64,000 bases of DNA from Deinococcus yavapaiensis KR-236 (GCF_003217515.1 NZ_QJSX01000003.1:248001-312000), one strand, 5' to 3'; positions 49,087-57,150 are shown, numbered from the stretch's first letter. Translations and numbers: made by a program. The notes: generated from the sequence alone by a model not told the origin.

Positions 49087-49944
49087 TCACTTCACGACGG
49101 TGAACGGGCGAACCATGCCGAGCATGGCGTGCGGCGCGCCTTGATGCGTCGGGCTGGGAATGAAGCACAGCAGAATGTACTGCCCTTCGGTGAGGTTGAA
49201 CTCGGCGTACTGCTGACGGCCCGCCGACATGCCTTGCGCGCCGCCCGCCGGGATGAAGGGCATCGGCCCCACCGGGTTCTTGAAGAACGCTTCGACGTCG
49301 GCCATCGTCTTGCCCGGCGCCATGCGCATGATGGCCATCTCGTGCGCCTCGGGGCCGGCGTTCACGATCTTCCACGTCTGCACGCCCGCCTTCACGGTGA
49401 CGCCCTTGGGAAGCTCGATTCCGTAATCGAGGAGGCGCACGGTGAAGCTCGCCGTGGGCTCGGTCGCCGCGGCCGTTTGAGCCGCCGTGACGGTCAAGGC
49501 CTTCGTCATGCCGATCGCGAGGTGCGGCACGCCCTTCTCGTCGGGCACGAAGCACAGTTCGGCGTACGTGCCGGGCTTCGTGAAGTTCACCGTCGTCTTC
49601 TGCGACTGCCCGGGCAACAGCATTCCGACGCCGCCGATCATGTCGACCATCGCCAAGGCGGCGCCTTCGTTCTCCTTGAGCTTAGCGAGGAAGCCTTGGA
49701 GGTTCATGCCGTCGGGCAGACGCACGACTTGCACGTGGTGTGCTTCCTTGCCGGTGTTCGTGAGCGTCAAGGTCGTCCAGCCCGCCGGGATGGAGTCGGG
49801 CGACGTGAACTTGTACTCGCTGCTTTGAACGTCGACCGTCATGGGGTGGCCGTCGTGGGCGAACGCGAGGCTCGGCGTGGCGAGCATGGCGGCGGCGAGC
49901 AAGGTCGTGAGGCGGGTACGCATCGTCTTCTTCGTCTGGTTCAT
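49087..49944 (-). CDS. Secreted two-repeat cupredoxin-like protein
   Basis: 285 residues, signal peptide to about 29, mature start 'HDGHPM'. Both halves keep a type 1 copper-like set: first half 'AHHVQVVRL', 'YAELCFVPDEKGVPHLAIGM'; second half 'AHEMAIMRM', 'YILLCFIPSPTHQGAPHAMLGM' (His, Cys, His, Met). The paralogue at 25019 has only the second. It could carry copper or electrons to the MCO encoded divergently at 51674. AGGAGGAA precedes the ATG. Its -35 region overlaps one arm of an inverted repeat shared with the divergent operon. Confidence 0.78.
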   Translation of the reverse strand: MNQTKKTMRTRLTTLLAAAMLATPSLAFAHDGHPMTVDVQSSEYKFTSPDSIPAGWTTLTLTNTGKEAHHVQVVRLPDGMNLQGFLAKLKENEGAALAMVDMIGGVGMLLPGQSQKTTVNFTKPGTYAELCFVPDEKGVPHLAIGMTKALTVTAAQTAAATEPTASFTVRLLDYGIELPKGVTVKAGVQTWKIVNAGPEAHEMAIMRMAPGKTMADVEAFFKNPVGPMPFIPAGGAQGMSAGRQQYAEFNLTEGQYILLCFIPSPTHQGAPHAMLGMVRPFTVVK

Positions 49945-49988
49945 GTGAGTTCCTCCTGAATCGAACTCGCTTCGTTCGATCTGGGCTG

Positions 49989-50019
49989 ACCTTACGAAGG
50001 CGGTCGTGATCGATCCGTG
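49989..50019 (-). promoter_or_regulatory. Promoter, CAC variant, for the gene starting at 49944
   Basis: CACGGA, 19 bases, TAAGGT. The CACGGA lies inside the inverted repeat arm at 50011-50026. Confidence 0.4.
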
Positions 50020-50026
50020 ATTCACC
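50011..50026. repeat. Inverted repeat arm, probable operator
   Basis: CGATCCGTGATTCACC is matched perfectly in reverse complement at 50138-50153. Each arm overlaps the upstream promoter region of one of the two divergent copper-locus units. Confidence 0.65.
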
Positions 50027-50133
50027 TGGGATCGGCGTCACGCGGAACTTCGAGGCCTTCGTGAGCGGCGTGCGGGCTTCGGAGCGCCGTGAACGGCTTT
50101 CTCGGCGCGTGCCCGGCGCGAACATGAACGGAT

Positions 50134-50164
50134 CATGGGTGAATCACGGATCGTCGCGCACCTT
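50134..50164 (+). promoter_or_regulatory. CAT-N22-YANNNT promoter for the gene starting at 50205
   Basis: CATGGG, 19 bases, CACCTT, then a leader with CAGGAGGAA. The spacer contains the second inverted repeat arm. Confidence 0.45.
50138..50153. repeat. Inverted repeat arm, probable operator
   Basis: GGTGAATCACGGATCG, reverse complement of 50011-50026, 111 bases apart. Confidence 0.65.
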
Positions 50165-50204
50165 GAACCAGGCCGAACGAGCGCCACCCCCAGGAGGAAC
50201 TTTC

Positions 50205-51656
50205 ATGATGCGAACGAACGAAGCCGCTCCGATCTCCACGCCGACCTTCCCGACCTTCGAGGAAGTCAGCACCTTGCGCGTCGCCCTCGAAGGAGAAGTC
50301 GTGACGCCGTCCGACGCGACCTACGACGAGCTGCGCGCCGTTTGGAACGCCGACGCCGCCGACCGCCCCGCCTTGATCGTCCGTCCGCGCTCCGCGGTGG
50401 ACGTGTCACGCGCCGTGCGCTTCGCTCGGGCTCGGGGCCTGCGGCTCACCGTGCGCGGCGGAGGTCACAGCCCCGCGGGCTTCTCCACCCTCGAAGGCGG
50501 CCTCGTGATCGACACGCGCCTTATGAAGTCGATCGTCGTGAATCCCGCGACGCGACGCGTTCGCTTGGAAAGCGGCTTGACGTGGGGCGAAGTCGCCCGC
50601 TTCCTGCAACCATACGACCTCGCCATCACGGCGGGCGACGTGCCGAGCGTCGGCGTGGCGGGCCTCACGCAAGGCGGCGGCGTCGGCTGGTTCGTGCGCA
50701 AGCACGGCCTCGCCGTGGACCGCCTGCGGGCCGTGGAACTCGTGACGGCCACCGGCGAGATCCTGCGCGCCACCGACACCGAGAACCGAGAGTTGTTCTG
50801 GGGCGTGCGTGGCGGCGGCGCGAACTTCGGCGTGATCACCGCGCTGGAATTCGAAGCGCATCCGGGCGGGCTCGTCACGGGCGGTGTCATCGCCTTCGAC
50901 GGCACGAACGCCCGCCACTTGTTCGGCGAGTACGCTCGCCTCGCCAAAACGGCGCCCGACGACTTGTCCACGCAAGGCATCCTGATGGCCGCGCCGCCCC
51001 TTCCTTTCTTACCCGCCGAGATGATCGGCAAGCCGCTGTTCATCGTGGCGCTGTGCCACAGCGGTGACGTGGCCGAAGGCGAACGCCTCGTCCAAGCGTT
51101 CCGCGCGATGGGGCAGCCTTTGTTCGACATGACCGGTGTCGTGCCGTACGCGGAACTCGTGAACTCGCCGCTGTACGTACAAGCCGGCGAGCTCGGCATG
51201 CGGCACTTCGTGCGCTCCCACTTCGTCAAGGCCGTCGACGACGCGTTCCTCGACTCGCTCGTGAACGCCACGACGAACGTCTTCAATCCCGGCACGGTCG
51301 TGCAACTGCGCGTCCTGGGCGGTGAGATCGCGCGCATTCCGACGTCCTCGACGGCCTTCTCGCACCGCGAGGCCCAAGGGTTGCTGATGATCGAGCACCT
51401 GTGCCCGCTCGACGTGCCCGCCGCAGCGGCCACCGAAGCGCTCGCCGCGACGGAAGCGGTATGGAACGCCTTGCTTCCCTTCTCGCAAGGCTTGTACGCC
51501 AACTTCCTCGGGCGCGGCGAGGAGGCGCGCGCGAAACTCGCCTTCCGCGCCGAGATCTACGACCGCCTCGCGCGCCTCAAAGACCGCCTCGATCCCGACA
51601 ACGTCTTCTCGCGCAACGCCAACGTGAAGCCGCTCTCGCCCGCGTGGCTGCGCTGA
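50205..51656 (+). CDS. FAD-linked oxidase, berberine-bridge type
   Basis: 483 residues. The PCMH FAD-binding domain has 'RGGGHSPAGFS', whose His88 is the usual covalent flavin attachment site, and 'GVAGLTQGGGVGWFVRKHGLAVD', where the second attachment Cys of bicovalent enzymes is absent. The substrate domain ends with the BBE motif ('LYANFLG', about 455). The family oxidises sugars, alkaloids or phenolic compounds with oxygen, giving hydrogen peroxide. No signal peptide, so cytosolic. It is 17 bases upstream of the MCO gene, almost surely one operon. Confidence 0.9.
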   Translation: MMRTNEAAPISTPTFPTFEEVSTLRVALEGEVVTPSDATYDELRAVWNADAADRPALIVRPRSAVDVSRAVRFARARGLRLTVRGGGHSPAGFSTLEGGLVIDTRLMKSIVVNPATRRVRLESGLTWGEVARFLQPYDLAITAGDVPSVGVAGLTQGGGVGWFVRKHGLAVDRLRAVELVTATGEILRATDTENRELFWGVRGGGANFGVITALEFEAHPGGLVTGGVIAFDGTNARHLFGEYARLAKTAPDDLSTQGILMAAPPLPFLPAEMIGKPLFIVALCHSGDVAEGERLVQAFRAMGQPLFDMTGVVPYAELVNSPLYVQAGELGMRHFVRSHFVKAVDDAFLDSLVNATTNVFNPGTVVQLRVLGGEIARIPTSSTAFSHREAQGLLMIEHLCPLDVPAAAATEALAATEAVWNALLPFSQGLYANFLGRGEEARAKLAFRAEIYDRLARLKDRLDPDNVFSRNANVKPLSPAWLR

Positions 51657-51673
51657 GTCCGGAGGAACCTCGA

Positions 51674-53011
51674 ATGCTGCGCTCGACCGTCCGTCCCTTC
51701 CTGCGAGCCGCCCTGCTGGGCGTCCTCACGCTCGGCTCGACCTTCGCCTCCGACGCCGTGCCGACGCGTGACAGCCTTATCTCGTCGTTCCTGTCGCGCC
51801 GCGAAGGCACCGTTCCCCTGGCGGAGGCGACGCGCGGCGTGCGCGAGTTCACCTTGGAAGTGCACCGGATCAAGACCGAGATCGCGCCCGGCGAGACGGT
51901 CGAGCAGTGGGCCTTCTCCTTTCCGGGGCAAGCGCCCAGCGTGCCCGGCCCGGAACTTCGCGTGAAGCTCGGTGAGCGCGTCCGCATCACCCTCAAGAAC
52001 ACGCACGACCAACCGCACGCCGTTCACCTGCACGGCATCACGTCCCTCGCGCAGGAGATGGACGGCGTGCCGCACCTCTCGGGCCGCGTGATGCCCAATG
52101 GATCGTACACGTACGAGTTCGTCGCGACCGAGGCGGGAACCTTCGCGTACCACTGCCACGAACAGACGAACGTTCACCTCGACATGGGCATGTACGGCGC
52201 CCTCGTCGTCGAGGACCCCGATCATCCCCATCCGTGGACGGCCGAGCACACCCTCATCCTCGACGAGTGGGACAGCCACCACGACGATCCCGCCCGCGCT
52301 GGGTACACGCCCCGATACGACACCTTCCTCGTCAACGGCAAGTCCTTCCCGCTCATTCCCGACCTCGCGATTCCGGCGGGCGAGACGCACCTCGTGCGCT
52401 TCATCGCTATGGGAAGCGAGCCGCACAGCCTCCACCTGCACGGCACGTCCTTCCTCGTGATCGCCAAGGACGGGCACGACCTGCCCCTGCCGTACGTCGC
52501 CGACACCTTGCCGATCCTGCCCGGCGAACGGTACGACCTCCTCGTGAAGGGCCGCGACGGCACCTTTCCTTGGCACGACCACAACGCGAACGCCAACACG
52601 AACGCGGGCGTGTACCCGGGCGGCATGCACTTCGACGTCGTCGGAAGCCCCGCTCTTCGTGCCGACGGCACGCCCGCCACGACAAATCCGCACGCGGGCC
52701 ACGGCATGACGAGCGCGACCGTCGCGACCTCGGCGGCCTCGTCGAGCGACTCCGCGCCTTCGAGCGCGACCGTTACCATCTCGAACTTCGAGTTCGGGCC
52801 CGAGGACGTCGTCGTCTCCACGGGGGGACGCGTCACGTGGCAAAACGACGACGAGGTGGCGCACGTCCTCGTCGTGAGCCTGAACGGCGCCGAGCAACGC
52901 CTCGACTTGCCCGCGCACGGCCACGTCACCATCACGTTTCCGGCGGCGGGTCGCGTCGCCTACCACTGCCTGCCGCATCCGTTCATGACCGGGAGCGTCG
53001 ACGTTCGCTGA
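51674..53011 (+). CDS. Multicopper oxidase with C-terminal cupredoxin domain
   Basis: 445 residues, signal peptide to about 24. Same architecture as the product of 23506-24816: 'HAVHLHG', 'YHCHEQTNVHLDMGMYG', 'HSLHLHG', 'WHDHNANANT', a Ser/Thr/Ala linker, and a C-terminal cupredoxin with 'EVAHVLV' and 'YHCLPHPFM'. All copper ligands seem kept. Sequence identity to the paralogue is high in the first two domains. GGAGGAAC precedes the ATG. The substrate is not known; the FAD oxidase partner and the divergent cupredoxin protein suggest a redox module. Confidence 0.88.
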   Translation: MLRSTVRPFLRAALLGVLTLGSTFASDAVPTRDSLISSFLSRREGTVPLAEATRGVREFTLEVHRIKTEIAPGETVEQWAFSFPGQAPSVPGPELRVKLGERVRITLKNTHDQPHAVHLHGITSLAQEMDGVPHLSGRVMPNGSYTYEFVATEAGTFAYHCHEQTNVHLDMGMYGALVVEDPDHPHPWTAEHTLILDEWDSHHDDPARAGYTPRYDTFLVNGKSFPLIPDLAIPAGETHLVRFIAMGSEPHSLHLHGTSFLVIAKDGHDLPLPYVADTLPILPGERYDLLVKGRDGTFPWHDHNANANTNAGVYPGGMHFDVVGSPALRADGTPATTNPHAGHGMTSATVATSAASSSDSAPSSATVTISNFEFGPEDVVVSTGGRVTWQNDDEVAHVLVVSLNGAEQRLDLPAHGHVTITFPAAGRVAYHCLPHPFMTGSVDVR

Positions 53012-53086
53012 CCGTGTGTTGCCTTTCATTTCTGTCATGCTGAAGCCACCCCACTTTTGTTTCCCTCGAATCCGGAGGTTCTGCTC

Positions 53087-53569
53087 GTGCACATCCGTTT
53101 CGCGCCCGTCCCGCCCGAATTCACGCTCGACTTGCCGTTCGACACCCTCGTCCGCAAGGACGCCCGCTTCACGCACCTCGCCCGCTTGCGCGCCCGCGGC
53201 GTTTTGGATCACGTCGTGCAAGACAGCGCCGACTTGCAGCAAGCCCACCTCGTCGTGGGGTCTCACGTCGGGACGCCCGGACGTACCGCCGCGCGCCACG
53301 CGATGTTCGAAGGCTGGTCGCTCGGCGCCTTGGAGTACGCGCTCGGCTTCGACTCGACCTGCGTCACGCGTTCGTCGTGCGACGAACCGTCCACGTGGTC
53401 GCGCGGCATCGCGTTTCTCGTGCATGAAGGACGGGTGTCGCGTCGCCTCGACTTGTCCGACGACGCGGACCGCTTCGAACTCGACTGGTCGCGTGGCGCC
53501 AGGGGTGTGAGCGCCCACCTGCACCGACTCGACCCCCAAGGCCGCTTGGAACGCCTCGTTCTGGCTTGA
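53087..53569 (+). CDS. Uncharacterised cytosolic protein
   Basis: 160 residues, no signal peptide or membrane segment, family not recognised. Features: a proline-rich beginning ('APVPPEFTLDLPFDTLVRKD'), 'LRARGVLDHVVQDSADLQQAHLVVGSHVG' and a C-terminal part rich in charged residues. I prefer the GTG at 53087, 8 bases after GGAGG, over the TTG at 53057. It follows the MCO by 75 bases and may be co-transcribed or not. Confidence 0.55.
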   Translation: MHIRFAPVPPEFTLDLPFDTLVRKDARFTHLARLRARGVLDHVVQDSADLQQAHLVVGSHVGTPGRTAARHAMFEGWSLGALEYALGFDSTCVTRSSCDEPSTWSRGIAFLVHEGRVSRRLDLSDDADRFELDWSRGARGVSAHLHRLDPQGRLERLVLA

Positions 53570-53626
53570 AGCGATCACGACCCATCCCGGTTTTCGGCAC
53601 CCACTTCTTTCCTCGAGGAGACCGAC

Positions 53627-53797
53627 ATGAACACCGCTCGTCCCGACGCCCGCCTTTTTCCGACCCTCGCCCTCGTGGTCTGGCCCACGCCGACTCCATC
53701 TGCCCGTCTCGCCTCGGCGAGCTCGTCGCTTCGCCCGTCGTTGTTTCCGGCCCTCGCCTCGGTTCGCTGGCAAGGCTCGCCGCGCGTGGGCGCTTGA
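53627..53797 (+). CDS. Possible small protein
   Basis: A 56-residue frame with a good Shine-Dalgarno site (GAGGAG 6 bases before the ATG) and a strong terminator 16 bases after its stop. The peptide is rich in Ala, Ser, Pro and Arg with a short hydrophobic patch ('TLALVVWPT'). No family. The composition is also compatible with chance translation, so the case rests on signals at both ends. Confidence 0.35.
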   Translation: MNTARPDARLFPTLALVVWPTPTPSARLASASSSLRPSLFPALASVRWQGSPRVGA

Positions 53798-53813
53798 ACG
53801 GACGATTGGCAGA

Positions 53814-53847
53814 AGCGAACGCCGCCGGAATTCCGGCGGCGTTCGCT
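53814..53847. terminator. Bidirectional terminator
   Basis: Perfect 34-base palindrome, followed on the plus strand by TTTT; it serves the convergent KGG gene as well. Confidence 0.8.
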
Positions 53848-53861
53848 TTTCGTGGTCGTGC

Positions 53862-54149
53862 TCAGTCGTTGCGATTGTTGCCCTTGTCGTCGTTGCCACG
53901 GTTGCCGTCGTTGCCGTGGTTGTGCGAATTCTCGCCGCCCTTGCGTCCGATCTCGGCCATGTGCTGACGATCTTGGCTGACGGCCTCGCCGCCCTTGCGG
54001 CCCGCTTCGCGCGCTTCTTCCGAGGTGAACTCGTGCGCGTTTCCGCGTTCGTGCGACGCGCGCCCACCTTGGCTGGCGATTTCGCGTTGCTTCTCGGGGT
54101 CCATGGAGGCGAATCCGCGCTTGTCGTCGTTCTTGTCCTGGTTCGTCAT
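53862..54149 (-). CDS. KGG-repeat stress protein
   Basis: 95 residues, hydrophilic and probably disordered. Three KGG-type repeats: 'RGFASMDPEKQREIASQGGRASHE', 'EFTSEEAREAGRKGGEAVSQ' and 'AEIGRKGGENSHNHG'. The family (con-10-like, 'stress-induced KGG') accumulates in desiccation, starvation and general stress, and the organism type fits. The C-terminus is a string of Asn/Asp/Gly/His. GGAGGAAG precedes the ATG. GTGCAC repeats lie 100 to 140 bases upstream. Confidence 0.9.
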   Translation of the reverse strand: MTNQDKNDDKRGFASMDPEKQREIASQGGRASHERGNAHEFTSEEAREAGRKGGEAVSQDRQHMAEIGRKGGENSHNHGNDGNRGNDDKGNNRND

Positions 54150-54339
54150 GTTCTTCCTCCTCTTGGGGATTTGGTCGTTCATGCCGCTCGGGCACGACGT
54201 CAGTGTGAACTTCGCGCGTGAATACGGTTGTCGAGACAATTCAAGCCTGTTTGTGCAAATGCACATCAGTGCACCGCTCGTCCGTTGTGCACTTGCCTAT
54301 GGCAAAACTGTCATGGCGCCGCGAGCGCTGGCCGTGCCG
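54150..54339. promoter_or_regulatory. Upstream region of the KGG gene
   Basis: No gene. It contains GTGCAAATGCAC (54253-54264) and GTGCAC at 54269 and 54287, and TTGTCTCGACAA near 54231; the sequence is lower in GC than its surroundings. No consensus promoter could be assigned with confidence. Confidence 0.35.
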
Positions 54340-55044
54340 TCACGCTTTGCGCGCCTCGAGCCACGTCCGCTCGACACGGCAGCCCGAAGAAAGTGCGTGC
54401 AACATTTCCTCCAACGCGTCGCCCGCCGCGCCCGACTCCTCGCGCGTCATCGGGGCGAGGGCGTCGAACAGAAAGTACGCGCGCGTCGTTTCCTCGGTGA
54501 GTCGAGTGCGCGTGCCTTGCCGCCAATTCCACGCGCGACACGTCACGCCACGCTCGTCCGCCCAGACCACCTCGCCCTGAGCGGGACGATCGACGAACGG
54601 CGCTCCGTCTTTCGTGGAGTCGAACGGCTCGGCGCCGCTCGCGAACTTCAACGTCACGCGCCCGACGACGCGGTCGAGATCCTCGCCGCCGCACGGCACC
54701 ACGAAGCGCACGCTCGCGGCATTGTACGCGTCCACGAGACGGTTCACCCTCGGCAACTCGCCGCCCTTGAGAACGCGCGAGATGAGCGCCTCGGCCGAGT
54801 TGAGGGTGCGCTGCGGCTTCACGCCGAACGCGCGGTACGCCTCGCGCCACGCGGCGATGTGCGGATGTTCGGGCAGGGCGAGGCTCGTGAAGATCCGCCG
54901 GACGTGCTCCTCGGCTTCTCGAAGCAGGGCGTCGCTTCGCGCGTCGCTCGGGCCGTTCGTGAGGTCGCGAGCGGTCAGGACGAGCGCGTGGTACGTCGGA
55001 AAGCGGTCGGCGACGCGCGGATCGATCGACATCGACTCGCTCAC
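54340..55044 (-). CDS. B3/B4 domain protein
   Basis: 234 residues. It contains the B3/B4 fold of phenylalanyl-tRNA synthetase beta subunits as a stand-alone protein: 'EAYRAFGVKPQRTLNSAEALISRVLKGGELPRVNRLVDAYNAASVRFVVPCGGEDLD'. Such proteins may deacylate mischarged tRNA or bind amino acids; this is family inference. Begins with GTG overlapping the GNAT stop (GTGA), so the two are coupled; ATG 55032 is an alternative start. Confidence 0.8.
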   Translation of the reverse strand: MSESMSIDPRVADRFPTYHALVLTARDLTNGPSDARSDALLREAEEHVRRIFTSLALPEHPHIAAWREAYRAFGVKPQRTLNSAEALISRVLKGGELPRVNRLVDAYNAASVRFVVPCGGEDLDRVVGRVTLKFASGAEPFDSTKDGAPFVDRPAQGEVVWADERGVTCRAWNWRQGTRTRLTEETTRAYFLFDALAPMTREESGAAGDALEEMLHALSSGCRVERTWLEARKA

Positions 55045-55541
55045 GCGCGTTCCTCGCCGGAACTCGCCGCCAGCGTCGTCAAGGCGTCGCCGCTCAGGCC
55101 GTAATCGATCCACACGGGATTGGCCTTGGCGCCGAGGCGCTCGTAGAAGCGCCGCCCACCCGCGTTCCACTCCGCCACCGCCCAACGCATCGCGCCGCAC
55201 GCGTGCCTCACCGCTTCCCGGGCGGCCGCCCGCATGAGGGCCTCACCGACACCTTCGCCGCGCGCTTGCTCGGCGACGTAGAGTTCTTTGATGTACAGCG
55301 TCGGCCGGGCCGTCGCGGTGAACGGCACGAAGTAGTACACCAGCGTCCCGACGACTTCGCCTGCCTTCTCGGCGACGAGCGCGTGAAAGTCGGGCGGATC
55401 GCTGTGAAAGCCTCGCCGTACGAGGACGTCCTCCGTCACGGCGAAAGAGTCGAGGTAGTGCTCGAAGGCGGCGAGACCGCGCATGAGTGGGAGAAGGTGC
55501 GGAACGTCGGCTTCGTTGGCGTGTCGAACGATCGTGGTCAT
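55041..55541 (-). CDS. GNAT-family acetyltransferase
   Basis: 166 residues, single GNAT domain. 'TLYIKELYVAEQARGEGVGEALMRAAAREA' holds strand 4 and the acetyl-CoA pyrophosphate loop (Q-A-R-G-E-G-V-G), followed by 'WAVAEWNAGGRRFYERLGA'. Resembles diamine/thialysine-type (SSAT-like) acetyltransferases, given 'ELYV' and 'WNxxxxxFYxxLGA'. The substrate is not proven. It is divergent from the MocR gene, with repeats in between that may regulate both. Confidence 0.88.
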   Translation of the reverse strand: MTTIVRHANEADVPHLLPLMRGLAAFEHYLDSFAVTEDVLVRRGFHSDPPDFHALVAEKAGEVVGTLVYYFVPFTATARPTLYIKELYVAEQARGEGVGEALMRAAAREAVRHACGAMRWAVAEWNAGGRRFYERLGAKANPVWIDYGLSGDALTTLAASSGEERA

Positions 55542-55574
55542 GTGGCTCCAGAGTCGAGGCGTGAACCTCGGTCT

Positions 55575-55617
55575 TGGTATCGTGCCGTGAAATTGGCACC
55601 GAAGGAAGGACCAATAC
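55575..55617. promoter_or_regulatory. Putative MocR/PdxR operator repeats
   Basis: Between divergent GNAT and MocR genes are CTTGGTATC, ATTGGCACC and the reverse copy ATTGGTCC, plus GTGCC-GTGAAATT-GGCAC. MocR-type regulators bind repeated ATTGGNNCC-like sites. Confidence 0.35.
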
Positions 55618-55620
55618 GAC

Positions 55621-57114
55621 TTGAAAACACTCGACCAATTCACGAAGGGTGACGACGCGTTCGCCCGCGACGTCGACGTCGCCGTGCACCTCGATCGAAC
55701 GTCGAGGGTTCCGCTCGCTCATCAACTCGTCTGCGAGTTGCGGCGCGCCATCACGGACGGACGCTTGCCGAGCGGAACGCGCCTGCCCGCGAGCCGCATC
55801 CTCGCCCGCGCCCTCCAGGTGAGCCGACACACGGTGTTGATCGCCTACGACGAGTTGCTGAGCCACGGTTTGCTCGAAGGGCGCGTCGGGTCCGGCACGT
55901 TCGTGAGCGAGGCCGCGCCCCGTCGAACCCGAGGCGCGGAGCCCGCCTCCGTCTCGCCTCCGCGGTGGCTTCGCGGCGCGTTCGTCACGGCGCATGTCAG
56001 CGAGGCCGCTCGTGACGACGTCATCGAGTTTCGCGCGGGGCAACCGGAGGTGGCGCCCGTGTCGAACGAAGCGTGGAAGCGCGCGTGGCGCCGCGTCGCC
56101 GCCGAAGCGTTGCCGGGCGAGTACGCGCAGGCGGCCGGAGACCTCGCGCTGCGCGCTCAACTCGCCGCGTACCTGAGTCGCGCCCGAGGCGTTTCGTGCA
56201 GCGCCGAGGACGTCGTGATCACGTCGGGCACCATCCAGGGACTGCATCTCGTGGCCCGCGCGACTCTGCGCGAGAACGACGTCGTCGCGTTCGAGGAGCC
56301 GGGCTATCGTCTGGGTCGCCAAGTGTTCTTGGAGCGCGGCGCGAAGGTCGTGCCCGTGCCCGTGGACGATGACGGCCTGCGCGTGGCCGACTTGCCGGGA
56401 AGCGCGGACGCGCCGATTCTCGTGTACACGACGCCGTCGCATCAATTCCCCCTCGGCGCACGCTTGGCGTTGCCGCGCCGCGCCGCGCTGCTGGCGTGGG
56501 CGCGCGAGCACGACGCGCTCGTCTTGGAAGACGACTACGACGGAGAGTTTCGATACGACGCGCCGCCCCTGCCCGCCCTCGCGTCGATGGACCGAGGGCG
56601 CGTGGCGTACTTCGGAACGTTCTCGAAGGTGCTCTCGCCATCGTTGCGCGTCGGGTACGTCGTCGCGCCACCCCCGCTTCGAGATCGCATCGTGGAGCTC
56701 AAGACGATCGCCGATTACCACACGTCCTGGCCGGTGCAGCGGGCCTTGGCGCACTTCCTGGCGTCGGGAGACTTGGAGCGGCACTTGCGGCGCATGCGAC
56801 GCTCGTACGCCAAGAAGCGTGGCGTGCTCGTGCGGGCCTTGGCGAACGTGAAGTCCTTGGCGCGCGTGCGAGGCTTGGAGGCCGGATTCCACGTGCACCT
56901 CGAACTCGACGACGCCGTGGACGCGTCGGCGGTGGCCCACCGAGCCGCCGAGCGCGGCGTCAGCGTGAGCACGCTCGCGCCGTTTTACAGCGCGGGCGAG
57001 GCCATGAACGGATTGCTGCTGGGCTACGGCGGCTTGAGCGTGGACCGAATCGAGGCGGGCGCCCGGGTGCTCGTGGACGTGATTCGCGAGGTGGCGACGG
57101 CCGACGGGGGATGA
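55621..57114 (+). CDS. MocR/PdxR-family regulator
   Basis: 497 residues. An N-terminal GntR winged helix ('PLAHQLVCELRRAITDGRLPSGTRLPASRILARAL', about 33-90) is fused to a type I aminotransferase-like domain (about 125-497). The PLP lysine is in 'GTFSKVLSPSLRVGYV' (Lys336), and 'LEDDYDGEFRYD' holds the cofactor aspartate. Such proteins often control vitamin B6, GABA or taurine genes. The start is TTG at 55621, with GGAAGGA about 11 bases upstream; no better start lies in frame. Confidence 0.9.
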   Translation: MKTLDQFTKGDDAFARDVDVAVHLDRTSRVPLAHQLVCELRRAITDGRLPSGTRLPASRILARALQVSRHTVLIAYDELLSHGLLEGRVGSGTFVSEAAPRRTRGAEPASVSPPRWLRGAFVTAHVSEAARDDVIEFRAGQPEVAPVSNEAWKRAWRRVAAEALPGEYAQAAGDLALRAQLAAYLSRARGVSCSAEDVVITSGTIQGLHLVARATLRENDVVAFEEPGYRLGRQVFLERGAKVVPVPVDDDGLRVADLPGSADAPILVYTTPSHQFPLGARLALPRRAALLAWAREHDALVLEDDYDGEFRYDAPPLPALASMDRGRVAYFGTFSKVLSPSLRVGYVVAPPPLRDRIVELKTIADYHTSWPVQRALAHFLASGDLERHLRRMRRSYAKKRGVLVRALANVKSLARVRGLEAGFHVHLELDDAVDASAVAHRAAERGVSVSTLAPFYSAGEAMNGLLLGYGGLSVDRIEAGARVLVDVIREVATADGG

Positions 57115-57150
57115 CGTCGGTCGTCGCGCCGAGAAGCGTCGGCGTGTCGG

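Noticed and set aside
51557..54067. 836-residue antisense frame across the MCO gene
   Set aside because: The composition is typical of high-GC antisense frames (His/Arg/Glu rich), with no domain, start signal or promoter.
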